Shown here piece by piece: positions 25,723 to 32,815 of a stretch of 64,000 bases of DNA. Location of the stretch: contig CAJPFN010000037.1 in the NCBI GenBank assembly GCA_905339215.1, positions 25,454 to 89,453 of the forward strand, in the 5' to 3' direction. Each line of letters opens with the position of its first letter. Position 1 is the stretch's first letter. Position numbers and translations under genes: made by a program. The notes below the pieces were generated by a model, which worked only from the letters and a program-made list of their open reading frames with translations, did not search any database and was not told where the DNA came from. The stretch is from Rhizobiaceae bacterium (lineage in GTDB: Bacteria; Pseudomonadota; Alphaproteobacteria; Rhizobiales; Rhizobiaceae).

Positions 25723-25830
25723 TTACTCCCGTCCATACCCCACCGCTTGGCGCTTCTCGGCGTCGCTCAAAAAGTCCGCGCCGCCCACCCACGCGCAGAG
25801 CGAGTCGGGTTCAGCGGAAAGCCCTTCAGA
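25723..25830 (-). pseudogene. Orphan 3' end of a GTA portal gene
   Basis: 34 codons plus TAA encode EGLSAEPDSLCAWVGGADFL followed by SDAEKRQAVGYGRE. This matches the C-terminal region of the intact portal gene (EGLSAERDSLWARVGGADFL, SDTEKRQAVGYGAR, around 26,845-26,950), with about 80% nucleotide identity by eye over about 95 nt. There is no start or upstream portal sequence: similarity begins at the stop codon of the candidate immunity gene. It ends in a natural-looking portal C-terminus, unlike the intact copy, which continues into a linker. Reads as the original portal 3' end displaced by a cassette insertion. Confidence 0.85.
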
Positions 25831-26200
25831 CGGTCCTCAGCCACACCAGCGTCGTATTCGTATCCCCTTCCGTCCAGACTTCGACGCGAACCTCCTGACT
25901 CTCGACCGGCACTTCCAGGATCGTCTGGCGCGGCACGACCTGGACTGCCAACCGGCGGCTCGGCGTCAAGAGATCGAATTCGCCCAGCAGCGACAAGCCG
26001 GCCGGAGGCTCAGTGCTCCCGTTGATGCCGATCTTCGTCTCGCCGGCGATCTCGTGGCGACACGCCAACGCGAGGCCGTTGTTGTTCCACCAGTAAAGTC
26101 CCCGGCCGTCGACCTTGGGGAGGGCTGAAGCTTCGGGATCACAAATATAGAGGAGTCCGTGCGGCACAGGTAGGCGGACTGTATTTCGATCATCGAACAT
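25826..26200 (-). CDS. Candidate immunity protein
   Basis: 124 aa from ATG 26200, whose A is also the last base of the toxin stop codon (TAATG), so expression is coupled to the nuclease-domain gene. No signal peptide, no membrane segment, predominantly strand-forming (VQVVPRQTILEVPVESQEV, RVEVWTEGDTNTTLVWLRTV). I recognise no family. Size, cytoplasmic nature and position directly after a toxin-like domain are those of immunity genes in polymorphic toxin systems. Immunity is inferred from context only. Confidence 0.6.
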   Translation of the reverse strand: MFDDRNTVRLPVPHGLLYICDPEASALPKVDGRGLYWWNNNGLALACRHEIAGETKIGINGSTEPPAGLSLLGEFDLLTPSRRLAVQVVPRQTILEVPVESQEVRVEVWTEGDTNTTLVWLRTV

Positions 26201-26700
26201 TAGCGGCTCCAATGGTTCGTTATCCACCCGCCCTGCTTCCGACTGCAGATGACGCACTGAGGAAACAGACTTTGCGGGCGTGAGAGATGATTTGTCGCCG
26301 TTGGCGGCTGATGATCGAGAACAAACCTATTGTCCGGCAATCCCGATTCCTTTGTCCCACACGTATGGCATCCAAACTTGGCGCCAATCCGGTTGTTTTC
26401 TCGGATTTCCGCTGCCGTCCAGTTCCTCTCCGGCCCACGCGCCGGCTGCCATTCGACACAGAACCGGCCAGGTGCGATGCCCGCGTCCTGCAGCTCACCG
26501 TAACGCCTGAGGGCTTCTTTATACGTCGCCTTGTTTGCCCTGATGAGTTCCCGTACGGATACGTAGAGTTGCGGCGTAGGTCGCCAGTTCGGCTCGATTT
26601 CGCGGACCTTGGCTATCGCCCCCAGCATTTGCGAATGCGTGGTCGCGATAGCCGTCTCTTCGCCGGGAGACACGCGCTGCATGCGGCCCGAGATCATCAT
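26200..26700 (-). CDS. HNH-like nuclease toxin domain, in frame with the portal gene
   Basis: 166 aa from ATG 26700. The frame is the portal frame and is open all the way back to the portal TAA (26,803), so the coding stretch is really 200 codons. N-terminal helical part (HSQMLGAIAKVREIEPNWRP, VRELIRANKATYKEALRRYG). C-terminal zinc-finger-like domain: CHTC (about 26,356-26,370), LDHQPP (about 26,298-26,321), CVICSRKQGG (about 26,239-26,256). CxxC-DH-CxxC is the layout of HNH/treble-clef nucleases and of several polymorphic-toxin ends. No good ribosome binding site was noticed before ATG 26700. Alternatives: read-through extension of portal, or a toxin disabled by the stop. Confidence 0.65.
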   Translation of the reverse strand: MMISGRMQRVSPGEETAIATTHSQMLGAIAKVREIEPNWRPTPQLYVSVRELIRANKATYKEALRRYGELQDAGIAPGRFCVEWQPARGPERNWTAAEIRENNRIGAKFGCHTCGTKESGLPDNRFVLDHQPPTATNHLSRPQSLFPQCVICSRKQGGWITNHWSR

Positions 26701-26805
26701 GCGGCCGCTTCCGCCGCGACTTCCCGTCGTCCTCGCCTGGACCGGGATGACCTGGGCGGTGCCGCCGCCCGTGTCCGCCCATCGCCCGCCTTCCGGTTGC
26801 CCTTA
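26701..26805 (-). other. Stop codon and in-frame linker joining portal to toxin domain
   Basis: After the portal residues DQPRVP comes TAA (26,805-26,803), then 34 sense codons beginning GQPEGGRWADTGGGTAQVIP. Sequences such as PRVPAGNPDGGRW are common linkers before toxin C-termini in rhizobial phage-type proteins, so the TAA replaces one linker residue (Ala or Lys expected). Stop context CCG TAA GGG. Confidence 0.75.
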
Positions 26806-28032
26806 CGGCACGCGGGGCTGGTCGGCGCGAAACCCCGCCTTTTCTTCGCTCTCCCCCCGCGCCCCGTACCCCACCGCCTGGCGCTTCTCGGTGTCGCTCA
26901 GGAAGTCCGCACCGCCGACCCGTGCCCACAGCGAGTCGCGCTCGGCCGACAGCCCTTCCACCGCGTCGGCGTCGTACCAGAGCCGCAATCCGGCGCCGTA
27001 GGCCGGCGCCAGGAAGCCGGTCAGCTCGGCCAGCGTGCGGCCGACCAGCGGCAGGATGGTCAGCCGGTAGAAGGCCCGGTTGGCCTCGGCATAGTTGGCG
27101 TAGGTGTTGTCGCCCTTGATGCCGAGCAGCATCGGCGGCACGCCGGCGGCGAGCGCGATGTCGCGGGCCGCGCCGTTCCGCGCCTCGACGAAGTCCATGT
27201 CCTTCGGCGACAGCCCCATCGTCTTCCAGTCGAGCCCGCCTTCCAGAAGCAGCGGCCTGCCGGCGCGGGTGGGACCGAAATAGCCGTCCTCGAGCTCGGC
27301 CTTCAGCCGTCCGTACTGTTCCTCGGTGAGGCCGCCGCCGTCCTTCGGCGCATAGACCAGCGCCCCCGACGGCCGCGCCGAATTGTCGAGCAGCGCCTTG
27401 TTCCAGCGCCCGGCGGCGTTGTGCGTGTCGAGCGCGGTGAGCGCCGCCTCCAGCGGGGCGAAGCCGTAATGGTCGTCGAGCGGGTGGAAGAGCCTGAGAT
27501 GCAGCGCCCGCCCCTCCTCGCCGAGCGGGATCTTTCGCCGCGCCGAGCCCACCCGGTGCTCCAGTGCCTCCGGCCAGCCGGCGGCGTCGCAGAGAACCGT
27601 CACCCGGTCCGGGCGCAGCAGATGCAACTCGCGCCCGCCGCCGTCCGTCTCGACCCGCTCGACATAAGCGTTGCCGGCGAGCAGCAGCGTGCCGTAGAGC
27701 GCCTCCAGGAACGCGGCGCCCTGCTGGCGCGGGTTCGGCCGCCGCAGCAGATCGAGCAGCGGGTGCCGGGCGAGCTCGGCCGTCCCGTCATAGAGCACCA
27801 GCGGCACGGCGGCCGCGGCCTCCGAGACCAGCCGCACCGCGCGATGCCCGACCGGATTGCGCATGAAGCCCTCGCGCGACAGGCCGGCATAGTCGCGCCG
27901 GGTCCAGCTCGCCTCGCCGGTCAGCTGTAGCGCGACGAAGCCTGCGCCGGCGTGCTTGCGCTCGGCGGGCGCCTCGTTCGCGCGCGCCGCCGCTCCGTCC
28001 GGGCGAGCCGCCCACGGCCAGGTCCATCGCAT
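26803..28032 (-). CDS. GTA portal protein (gp3-like) with altered C-terminus
   Basis: 409 aa. HK97-type portal: WTRRDYAGLSREGFMRNPVG, PNPRQQGAAFLEALYGTLLL AGNAYVE, the crown/wing region ALDTHNAAGRWNKALLDNSA, and IKGDNTYANYAEANRAFYRL are typical. Forms the dodecameric DNA entry/exit vertex. Ordinary GTA portals end just after the EKRQAVGYG segment, but here about 17 extra residues (ESEEKAGFRADQPRVP) lead into the stop and the toxin-domain extension. Terminase lies upstream after a palindromic repeat. Confidence 0.93.
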   Translation of the reverse strand: MRWTWPWAARPDGAAARANEAPAERKHAGAGFVALQLTGEASWTRRDYAGLSREGFMRNPVGHRAVRLVSEAAAAVPLVLYDGTAELARHPLLDLLRRPNPRQQGAAFLEALYGTLLLAGNAYVERVETDGGGRELHLLRPDRVTVLCDAAGWPEALEHRVGSARRKIPLGEEGRALHLRLFHPLDDHYGFAPLEAALTALDTHNAAGRWNKALLDNSARPSGALVYAPKDGGGLTEEQYGRLKAELEDGYFGPTRAGRPLLLEGGLDWKTMGLSPKDMDFVEARNGAARDIALAAGVPPMLLGIKGDNTYANYAEANRAFYRLTILPLVGRTLAELTGFLAPAYGAGLRLWYDADAVEGLSAERDSLWARVGGADFLSDTEKRQAVGYGARGESEEKAGFRADQPRVP

Positions 28033-28073
28033 CGGGAAAATCCGTCCGTTGTTCGTGAAAATTCAGTGGCTTG

Positions 28074-28129
28074 CGGATCCTCCCCTGCGAAGCGGGGGAG
28101 GGGGACCATGCGCAGCATGGTGGAGGGGG
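28074..28129. repeat. Half copy of the 132-bp repeat (terminase-portal gap)
   Basis: Matches the right half of the elements at 16.6 and 34.0 kb: stem CCTCCCC...GGGGGAGG, then ACCATGCGCAGCATGGTGG and the GGTGGAGGGGG terminus. Lies between the portal start and the terminase stop. Confidence 0.75.
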
Positions 28130-28145
28130 ACTTGGCCCGCTCCCC

Positions 28146-29498
28146 TCAGCCGAAATCGCGGATTCGCGGCGCGGCGCGGCCGGCATCGGTCAGCGCCGTC
28201 ACCGCCCAGACCAGCGCGTCGACGCGGTCGGGCGAGCGGCCGCCCGACAGCCCGTCCGCGCCGAAGTCGCACATCTCGTCCTCCAGCGCCGGAAAGCGCC
28301 CGGCATGCACCACCCTGCCCTGCTCGTAGAGGGCGGCCACCGGCTCGGCGCGCAGCCATTTGCCGCGCGTCGCGCGCACCGGCCTCACCGGTGCCGCCGG
28401 ATCGACCGTGCGGATCACCGCCGCCACCATGTCGCCGCCCTGGTTGACCTCGGCGACGATCCGGTCGGCCTGAAGCCGCCGGTAGAGCGCCACCGCGCGC
28501 AGTGCCCAGTCGCGCGGTGCGGCGGCCTCCACCGTCGCGTCCTCCAGCACAGCGACGCGCCCGTCGGGCAAAAGCCCCGCCGCGACGATGCCGCAGGCGT
28601 CCGAGGCGCGGCCCGAGCCCGCCGGCGGATCGACCGCCACGACGATGCGGCCGATCGCGTCCCTGTCGACGCCGGCAAAAGCCTCGGCCGCCTTCTCGAT
28701 CATCGCCCGCGTCCACAGCGCGCCCTGGCGTTCCTCGATCATCTCGCCGTCGAGCTCCTGGCGGCCGAGCGGTGTGCCGCCGTAGCGGCGCTTGAGCGCG
28801 GCGATGAAGCCGGGCGACAGGTTTTGCGCATTGTCGCTGGTCGAAAGCCTGGTCACCGCCACCGCCGGGTCGGCCATCAGCCGCTTCAAGAGCGGCCGCG
28901 GCCGCGGCGTCGTGGTGATCAGCTGCCTCGGCGCCGGCCCCAGCCGCATGCCGAACTGCAGCATGTCCCAGCAGGCGTCGATGTTCTTCCACTTGGCCAG
29001 CTCGTCGAGCCACGCCGCCTCGAATTGCGGCCCGCGCAGGCTCTCGGGATCCTCCGACGAATAGACCTGCGCCACCGCACCGCTGGGCCACAAGAGCCGC
29101 CGCCGCGTCGGCTCGTAGCGCGGCCGCGCCCCGCGCGCGATCGTCCTGATGCCCGACGGCCCGTCGATCATCACCTCGCGCACGTCGGCCAACGTCTCGC
29201 CGACCAGCGCGATCTGCCCGTGGCGGCGCCGGGCGAAGGGGGCAAGCCCGCGCGCCAGCGCGTTCACCCATTCGGCACCCAGCCGCGTCTTGCCGGCGCC
29301 GCGGCCGCCGATGACGAGCCACACCGGCGGCTCGCGATCGCGCGGATACTGCCCCGGCAGCGCCTGGACGAACCATTCCGGCCAGATGCGCTCAACTCCC
29401 GGCCCGATCCTTTGCCGCGACCAGCCATTCTGCGTGGAGGTGGGCGAGCTCGACGACGCGGTCGTCGAGGGCGGCGAGCATTTGGGCGAGTTCGTCAT
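28146..29498 (-). CDS. GTA large terminase (gp2-like)
   Basis: 450 aa from ATG 29498, overlapping the upstream gene by 107 nt; no closer in-frame ATG/GTG/TTG precedes the conserved region. ATPase domain with Walker A GGRGAGKTR (residues about 64-72) and Walker B-like AAWLDELAKW. C-terminal RNase H-fold nuclease includes IVVAVDPPAGSG and DRIVAEVNQGGDM. Packages DNA into the head. Intact and of normal length. Confidence 0.94.
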   Translation of the reverse strand: MTNSPKCSPPSTTASSSSPTSTQNGWSRQRIGPGVERIWPEWFVQALPGQYPRDREPPVWLVIGGRGAGKTRLGAEWVNALARGLAPFARRRHGQIALVGETLADVREVMIDGPSGIRTIARGARPRYEPTRRRLLWPSGAVAQVYSSEDPESLRGPQFEAAWLDELAKWKNIDACWDMLQFGMRLGPAPRQLITTTPRPRPLLKRLMADPAVAVTRLSTSDNAQNLSPGFIAALKRRYGGTPLGRQELDGEMIEERQGALWTRAMIEKAAEAFAGVDRDAIGRIVVAVDPPAGSGRASDACGIVAAGLLPDGRVAVLEDATVEAAAPRDWALRAVALYRRLQADRIVAEVNQGGDMVAAVIRTVDPAAPVRPVRATRGKWLRAEPVAALYEQGRVVHAGRFPALEDEMCDFGADGLSGGRSPDRVDALVWAVTALTDAGRAAPRIRDFG

Positions 29499-30138
29499 CG
29501 CTTCTCGTTTCTTGTGTCTCGTCGGCGCCGCGCCCGCCATCGGCGGCGAGCGACAGCGCCTTTTCCGAAAGCCTGAGCAGCGCGGCCACCTCATCGATGC
29601 CCTGCCGGTCCAGCCGGGCGCCGGCGCCCTCCGCGGCGTCGACGATGGCGTCCACCTGCCGCGCCAGCAGCCCGGCGAGCTTCTCCAGCTTTTCGCCGAG
29701 CAGGGCGCCCTCGCCCGCCGCGGCCGCAGGCAAAGCGGCCCCGCCCGCTCCCGCACCGTAGGCCGCGCCGTAGGCCGCACTGGGGCCCGCCTCTGTCGCG
29801 CCGCCCGTCTCCGCATCGTCCGATGCCGTGCCGCCCGGCGCACCCGCTTCCGCCTCCCGTTCGGCGGCGGCGAGCAGCGCCAGCACGGTCAGCCGCCCTT
29901 CGGCCCAGGCGAGCACGGCGCGCGGGTCGGCGCGGCTGCGCTCGAGCGCCATCGCCCGCGCCGCGCGCTGTACCGCGCTCTGGAAGGGCTGCTTCTTCCA
30001 GCCCTCGCGCGAGGCGCGCTCGCGCAGCGTCGAGACGTTGAAGCCGGTGGCCGTGGCGAGAAGCGGAAAGGTCGGCAGGGCATCCTCGCGCAGCGCGCGG
30101 ATCGCCGCCCACTGCTCCGCGCCGATGCCGCGCTGCAT
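29392..30138 (-). CDS. GTA gp1-like protein (small-terminase position)
   Basis: 248 aa from ATG 30138. The N-terminus carries an HTH-like segment (LPTFPLLATATGFNVSTLRE RASREGW), the centre is alanine/glycine-rich, and the C-terminus is helical (LSLAADGGRGADETQ, LAQMLAALDDRVVELAHLHA). First gene of the GTA operon, upstream of and overlapping the large terminase, the place of RcGTA gp1, which acts as small terminase. The low-complexity centre makes it much longer than RcGTA gp1, so the identity rests on position and the HTH. Confidence 0.75.
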   Translation of the reverse strand: MQRGIGAEQWAAIRALREDALPTFPLLATATGFNVSTLRERASREGWKKQPFQSAVQRAARAMALERSRADPRAVLAWAEGRLTVLALLAAAEREAEAGAPGGTASDDAETGGATEAGPSAAYGAAYGAGAGGAALPAAAAGEGALLGEKLEKLAGLLARQVDAIVDAAEGAGARLDRQGIDEVAALLRLSEKALSLAADGGRGADETQETRSDDELAQMLAALDDRVVELAHLHAEWLVAAKDRAGS

Positions 30139-30345
30139 GACAAGCCTCCGCAATGTCCTGGGGTTGAGGAAAGTCTGTGTTCTTGGGGAATCTTCGCGGT
30201 GCCGGCCGCAGCCGTCGCGACCGATCGCCGGTGCCTGTCGCAGACACGTGTCGCGGACATCTGTCCCAGACCTGGCCGATCCGCCGCGGCGCTCCGGAAG
30301 AACCGGCCCGCTGCCCGCCCGGCGCATTTATCCGACGATACTGAA

Positions 30346-30374
30346 ATCCTACCTGATCGGCGTCACGGTGTCAA
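30346..30374 (-). promoter_or_regulatory. Sigma70-like promoter of the GTA cluster
   Basis: On the minus strand TTGACA (30,374-30,369), a 17-nt spacer, TAGGAT (30,351-30,346), about 208 nt upstream of the first GTA gene. The 285-nt gap 30,139-30,423 otherwise shows no gene. No TTAA-N7-TTAA CtrA site was noticed here. Confidence 0.6.
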
Positions 30375-30423
30375 GGACTTTTTTCCTATTTGTATACTCG
30401 ACGTGCCAATGGCCAAATAGCGA

Positions 30424-30624
30424 ATGCAGCCGGGACAGGCCAGCACTGAAAACGAGTTCGAGATCACGCCTGAGATGATTGAGGCGGGAAAACGGGCGTT
30501 CTATCGTGAAATGGATATGCTCCCGTTCTCAGACGCGACCGTTACGGACTTAGTTTCAACAGTTGCTTGTGCAGTGATCTCGGAATTTCGTTCCGGTGGA
30601 TCAGCCCGTGGAGTTCAGCGGTAA
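30424..30624 (+). CDS. Small conserved-type hypothetical protein
   Basis: 66 aa. FEITPEMIEAGKRAFYRE is the opening of a small protein type recurrent in alphaproteobacteria and their phages (ITPEMIEAG...). No function known. Its last 83 nt overlap the 3' end of the convergent HEPN-like gene, so the C-terminus may be overwritten by that gene. Upstream sequence is AT-rich for this genome. Confidence 0.5.
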   Translation: MQPGQASTENEFEITPEMIEAGKRAFYREMDMLPFSDATVTDLVSTVACAVISEFRSGGSARGVQR

Positions 30625-31099
30625 TCCGGCGTAGGCGAATTATATCTGCTTGGAAATCAGCCTCGGTCTGTTCGATTTGCTCAGGACCCCGGTTGTAATC
30701 GCTGCTGAAGGTTTTCAAGATAATCGACTTGCGCGTGGTGCTGTAAGTCGCGTGAGCATACTTGTTTCGAATGCGGTTTGCCTCGTTTAGCAGGCCGACA
30801 TAATGGCTTCCAACGATAGCATCCACGGAACCGATTCCTCGCGGTTTATAGACGGCCTTGATGAGGTCGAGACGGTTAGAGAACGCTCTGAACGTACCCA
30901 TGATAGAATGAGCGTCTTGGTAAGACAGGCCGGTGAGGCGAGAGAGGAATTGCGGGGCATAGTCCTCAATCAGGGCAAACATGCTTACAATGGAGCCCAC
31001 CATCGCCGCATAAGCAGGTTCATCGTCTAGCGCCACGTTGTAGGCTTTAGCCTCATGAGCCAGCGCGGCCTCATTCTCTTGAAAGTCGGAAACCTTCAT
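30542..31099 (-). CDS. HEPN-like alpha-helical protein
   Basis: 185 aa from ATG 31099; an in-frame start at 31204 is possible. All-helical by composition (IVSMFALIEDYAPQFLSRLT, FRAFSNRLDLIKAVYKPRG). The segment EANRIRNKYAHATYS carries RNxxAH (30,752-30,769), the catalytic signature of HEPN ribonucleases in toxin-antitoxin and abortive-infection systems. No MNT partner is adjacent. MltR-type regulators also use this fold, so nuclease activity is not assured. Lower GC than neighbours; located directly outside the GTA 5' end. Confidence 0.6.
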   Translation of the reverse strand: MKVSDFQENEAALAHEAKAYNVALDDEPAYAAMVGSIVSMFALIEDYAPQFLSRLTGLSYQDAHSIMGTFRAFSNRLDLIKAVYKPRGIGSVDAIVGSHYVGLLNEANRIRNKYAHATYSTTRKSIILKTFSSDYNRGPEQIEQTEADFQADIIRLRRITAELHGLIHRNEIPRSLHKQLLKLSP

Positions 31100-31276
31100 G
31101 CCGGACACTCCCAAAGACAAAGACCAGGAAAAGGGCGACGAAATCCTGCGCCGCGCGTTGAAGCCCGCCGGGTCATAAGCCCTGTAAGCTGACGGGTAAG
31201 CCAAAAGCCAAGCCGAGAAAGGAGAAGCCCGTCAAATAGGAGGGCTTTCTGTTAGTAATGGTTCACCGAACGGAAA

Positions 31277-31549
31277 TCAGGCTGGGCGCTCTCGAATGCC
31301 CGTTATTAGGTCAGTGTACCGCGCGCTCGCCATCTCAAGAAACATCGGCAACTGATCGTCTGGAATATCTGGGTACCTTGTCGCGGACAAATCCCGTAAA
31401 CCGGTCTCCAGAATGCGAGACAGGTAGTCGCCCTTTCGCCCAGTCTCTGTGGCGGCGATCGCTGCAAGGCCGCTAAGTGCCTTCATGACTGCCATGTTGA
31501 GACAGGCAAGTTCGGCAATCATGTTCATTTCAAATCTTGTTGTCATCAC
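31277..31549 (-). CDS. Hypothetical protein, 90 aa
   Basis: Helical throughout (MIAELACLNMAVMKALSGLA, YLSRILETGLRDLSATRYPD). No domain recognised. Upstream gene in the same direction as the HEPN-like gene, about 180 nt apart, so the two could form one accessory unit. Codon use is less GC-skewed than in housekeeping genes here. Confidence 0.5.
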   Translation of the reverse strand: MMTTRFEMNMIAELACLNMAVMKALSGLAAIAATETGRKGDYLSRILETGLRDLSATRYPDIPDDQLPMFLEMASARYTDLITGIRERPA

Positions 31550-31789
31550 TTCCTCCCGTTCTTTCGAATCAGAAGGATCTTACGCGCTTTTTGTTTAGGC
31601 GTGACCGGATTCACCAATCCACCAATAGGTCAGGCGCTTGTCGCGGGCGTTGCGCGGCAGGTCTTCGGCGCATTCGCGTCGCTAATCTTGAGCGCGATGC
31701 GGCGGTTTTGTCTGAAATCGAACGCGGCACGGCAGCGGTTAAGGTGGGCCCGCCGCGCTTTACAATCCCGCCGCCGCACGTTTGCCAGG

Positions 31790-31870
31790 CCCCTCATCTG
31801 GCCGCTTTGCGGCCACCTTCTCCCCGGCGGGGAGAGAGTGGCGAGGGCGAAGCCCGAGCCGGTTGAGGGG
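31790..31870. repeat. Palindromic repeat in the 31,550-31,982 gap
   Basis: Contains stem GGCCGCTTTGCGGCC, then CTCCCCGGCGGGGAG and GGCGAGGGCGAAGCCCGAG, the last shared with the repeat at 22.3 kb. The rest of this 433-nt gap holds no recognisable gene. Confidence 0.7.
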
Positions 31871-31982
31871 CGGGTCCCCTCGCCAACGGCGCAGCCCCTG
31901 CGGCGCCCGCCCCCGGCCCGCAGCCGGTAAAAACCGTGTAGTGTCGGCCTCTCGCGAATCCTTCCTGCGAAAGGCGCCCGCC

Positions 31983-32729
31983 ATGGACATCCCCCGCATC
32001 TTCACGATCAGCGAGAGCGCCCACCGCATCCACAATCCGTTCACCGCGGAAAAGCTCGCCACGCTCGGCGCGGCGCTACGCATGGAGACGGGGACACGCA
32101 TCCTCGACCTCGGCAGCGGTTCGGGCGAGATGCTGTGCACCTGGGCGCGCGACCACGGGATTTGCGGCACCGGCATCGACCTGAGCCCGCTGTTCACCCA
32201 GCAGGCGAGGCAGCGCGCGGAAGAGCTCGGCGTCGCCGGCCGGGTCACCTTCGTCCACGGCGACGCCGCCGGCCATGTGGCGGCGCAAAAGGTCGGCGTC
32301 GCCGCCTGCCTCGGCGCCACCTGGATCGGCGGCGGCGTCGCCGGCACGATCGCGCTCCTGGAAAGGAGCCTCCTGCCCGGCGGCATCGTGCTGGTCGGCG
32401 AGCCCTACTGGCTGCGCCTGCCGTCTACCGAAGACGTCGCGCGAAGCTGCCTCGCCGGCTCGATCGCCGACTTCCGCGCGCTGCCCGCCCTGCTCGCCTC
32501 GTTCGCCGATCTCGGCTTCGACGTCGTCGAGATGGTGTTGGCCGACCAGGACAGCTGGGATCGCTACGAGGCGGCGAAATGGCTGACCATGCGCCGCTGG
32601 CTCGACGCCAACCCGGACGACGGTTTCGCTGGCGAAGTCCGCGCCAAACTCGCCTCCGAGCCGGCGCGCCATGCCGCCTTCACCCGCGAATACCTCGGCT
32701 GGGGCGTGTTCGCGCTGATCGCGCGGTGA
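31983..32729 (+). CDS. Class I SAM-dependent methyltransferase
   Basis: 248 aa from ATG 31983. Motif I TRILDLGSGSGEML, acidic end of strand beta-2 in GTGIDLSP, motif II region VTFVHGDAAGH. After the Rossmann core, a C-terminal part includes LVGEPYWLRLPSTEDV. Substrate unknown. Not part of the GTA cluster; followed 86 nt later by the DUF4260 gene. Confidence 0.82.
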   Translation: MDIPRIFTISESAHRIHNPFTAEKLATLGAALRMETGTRILDLGSGSGEMLCTWARDHGICGTGIDLSPLFTQQARQRAEELGVAGRVTFVHGDAAGHVAAQKVGVAACLGATWIGGGVAGTIALLERSLLPGGIVLVGEPYWLRLPSTEDVARSCLAGSIADFRALPALLASFADLGFDVVEMVLADQDSWDRYEAAKWLTMRRWLDANPDDGFAGEVRAKLASEPARHAAFTREYLGWGVFALIAR

Positions 32730-32815
32730 GGCGCCGCCCGCCGCGCCTCGTCGGGGTCCTCGCCGGACGCCAAACTCGTGTAAGGTGACGACCGACCAAC
32801 CGCGGAGGAGACGCC

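Noticed and set aside
26519..26929. Minus-strand 136-codon frame across the portal-toxin junction
   Set aside because: Gly/Arg-rich product in a different frame from the portal and toxin domain; shadow.
10426..30138. The cluster as an ordinary prophage
   Set aside because: No integrase, repressor, replication genes or visible att repeats; gene order and families (DUF2460, DUF2163, TIM-barrel gp15) are those of GTAs. Not fully excluded for a GTA-related element.
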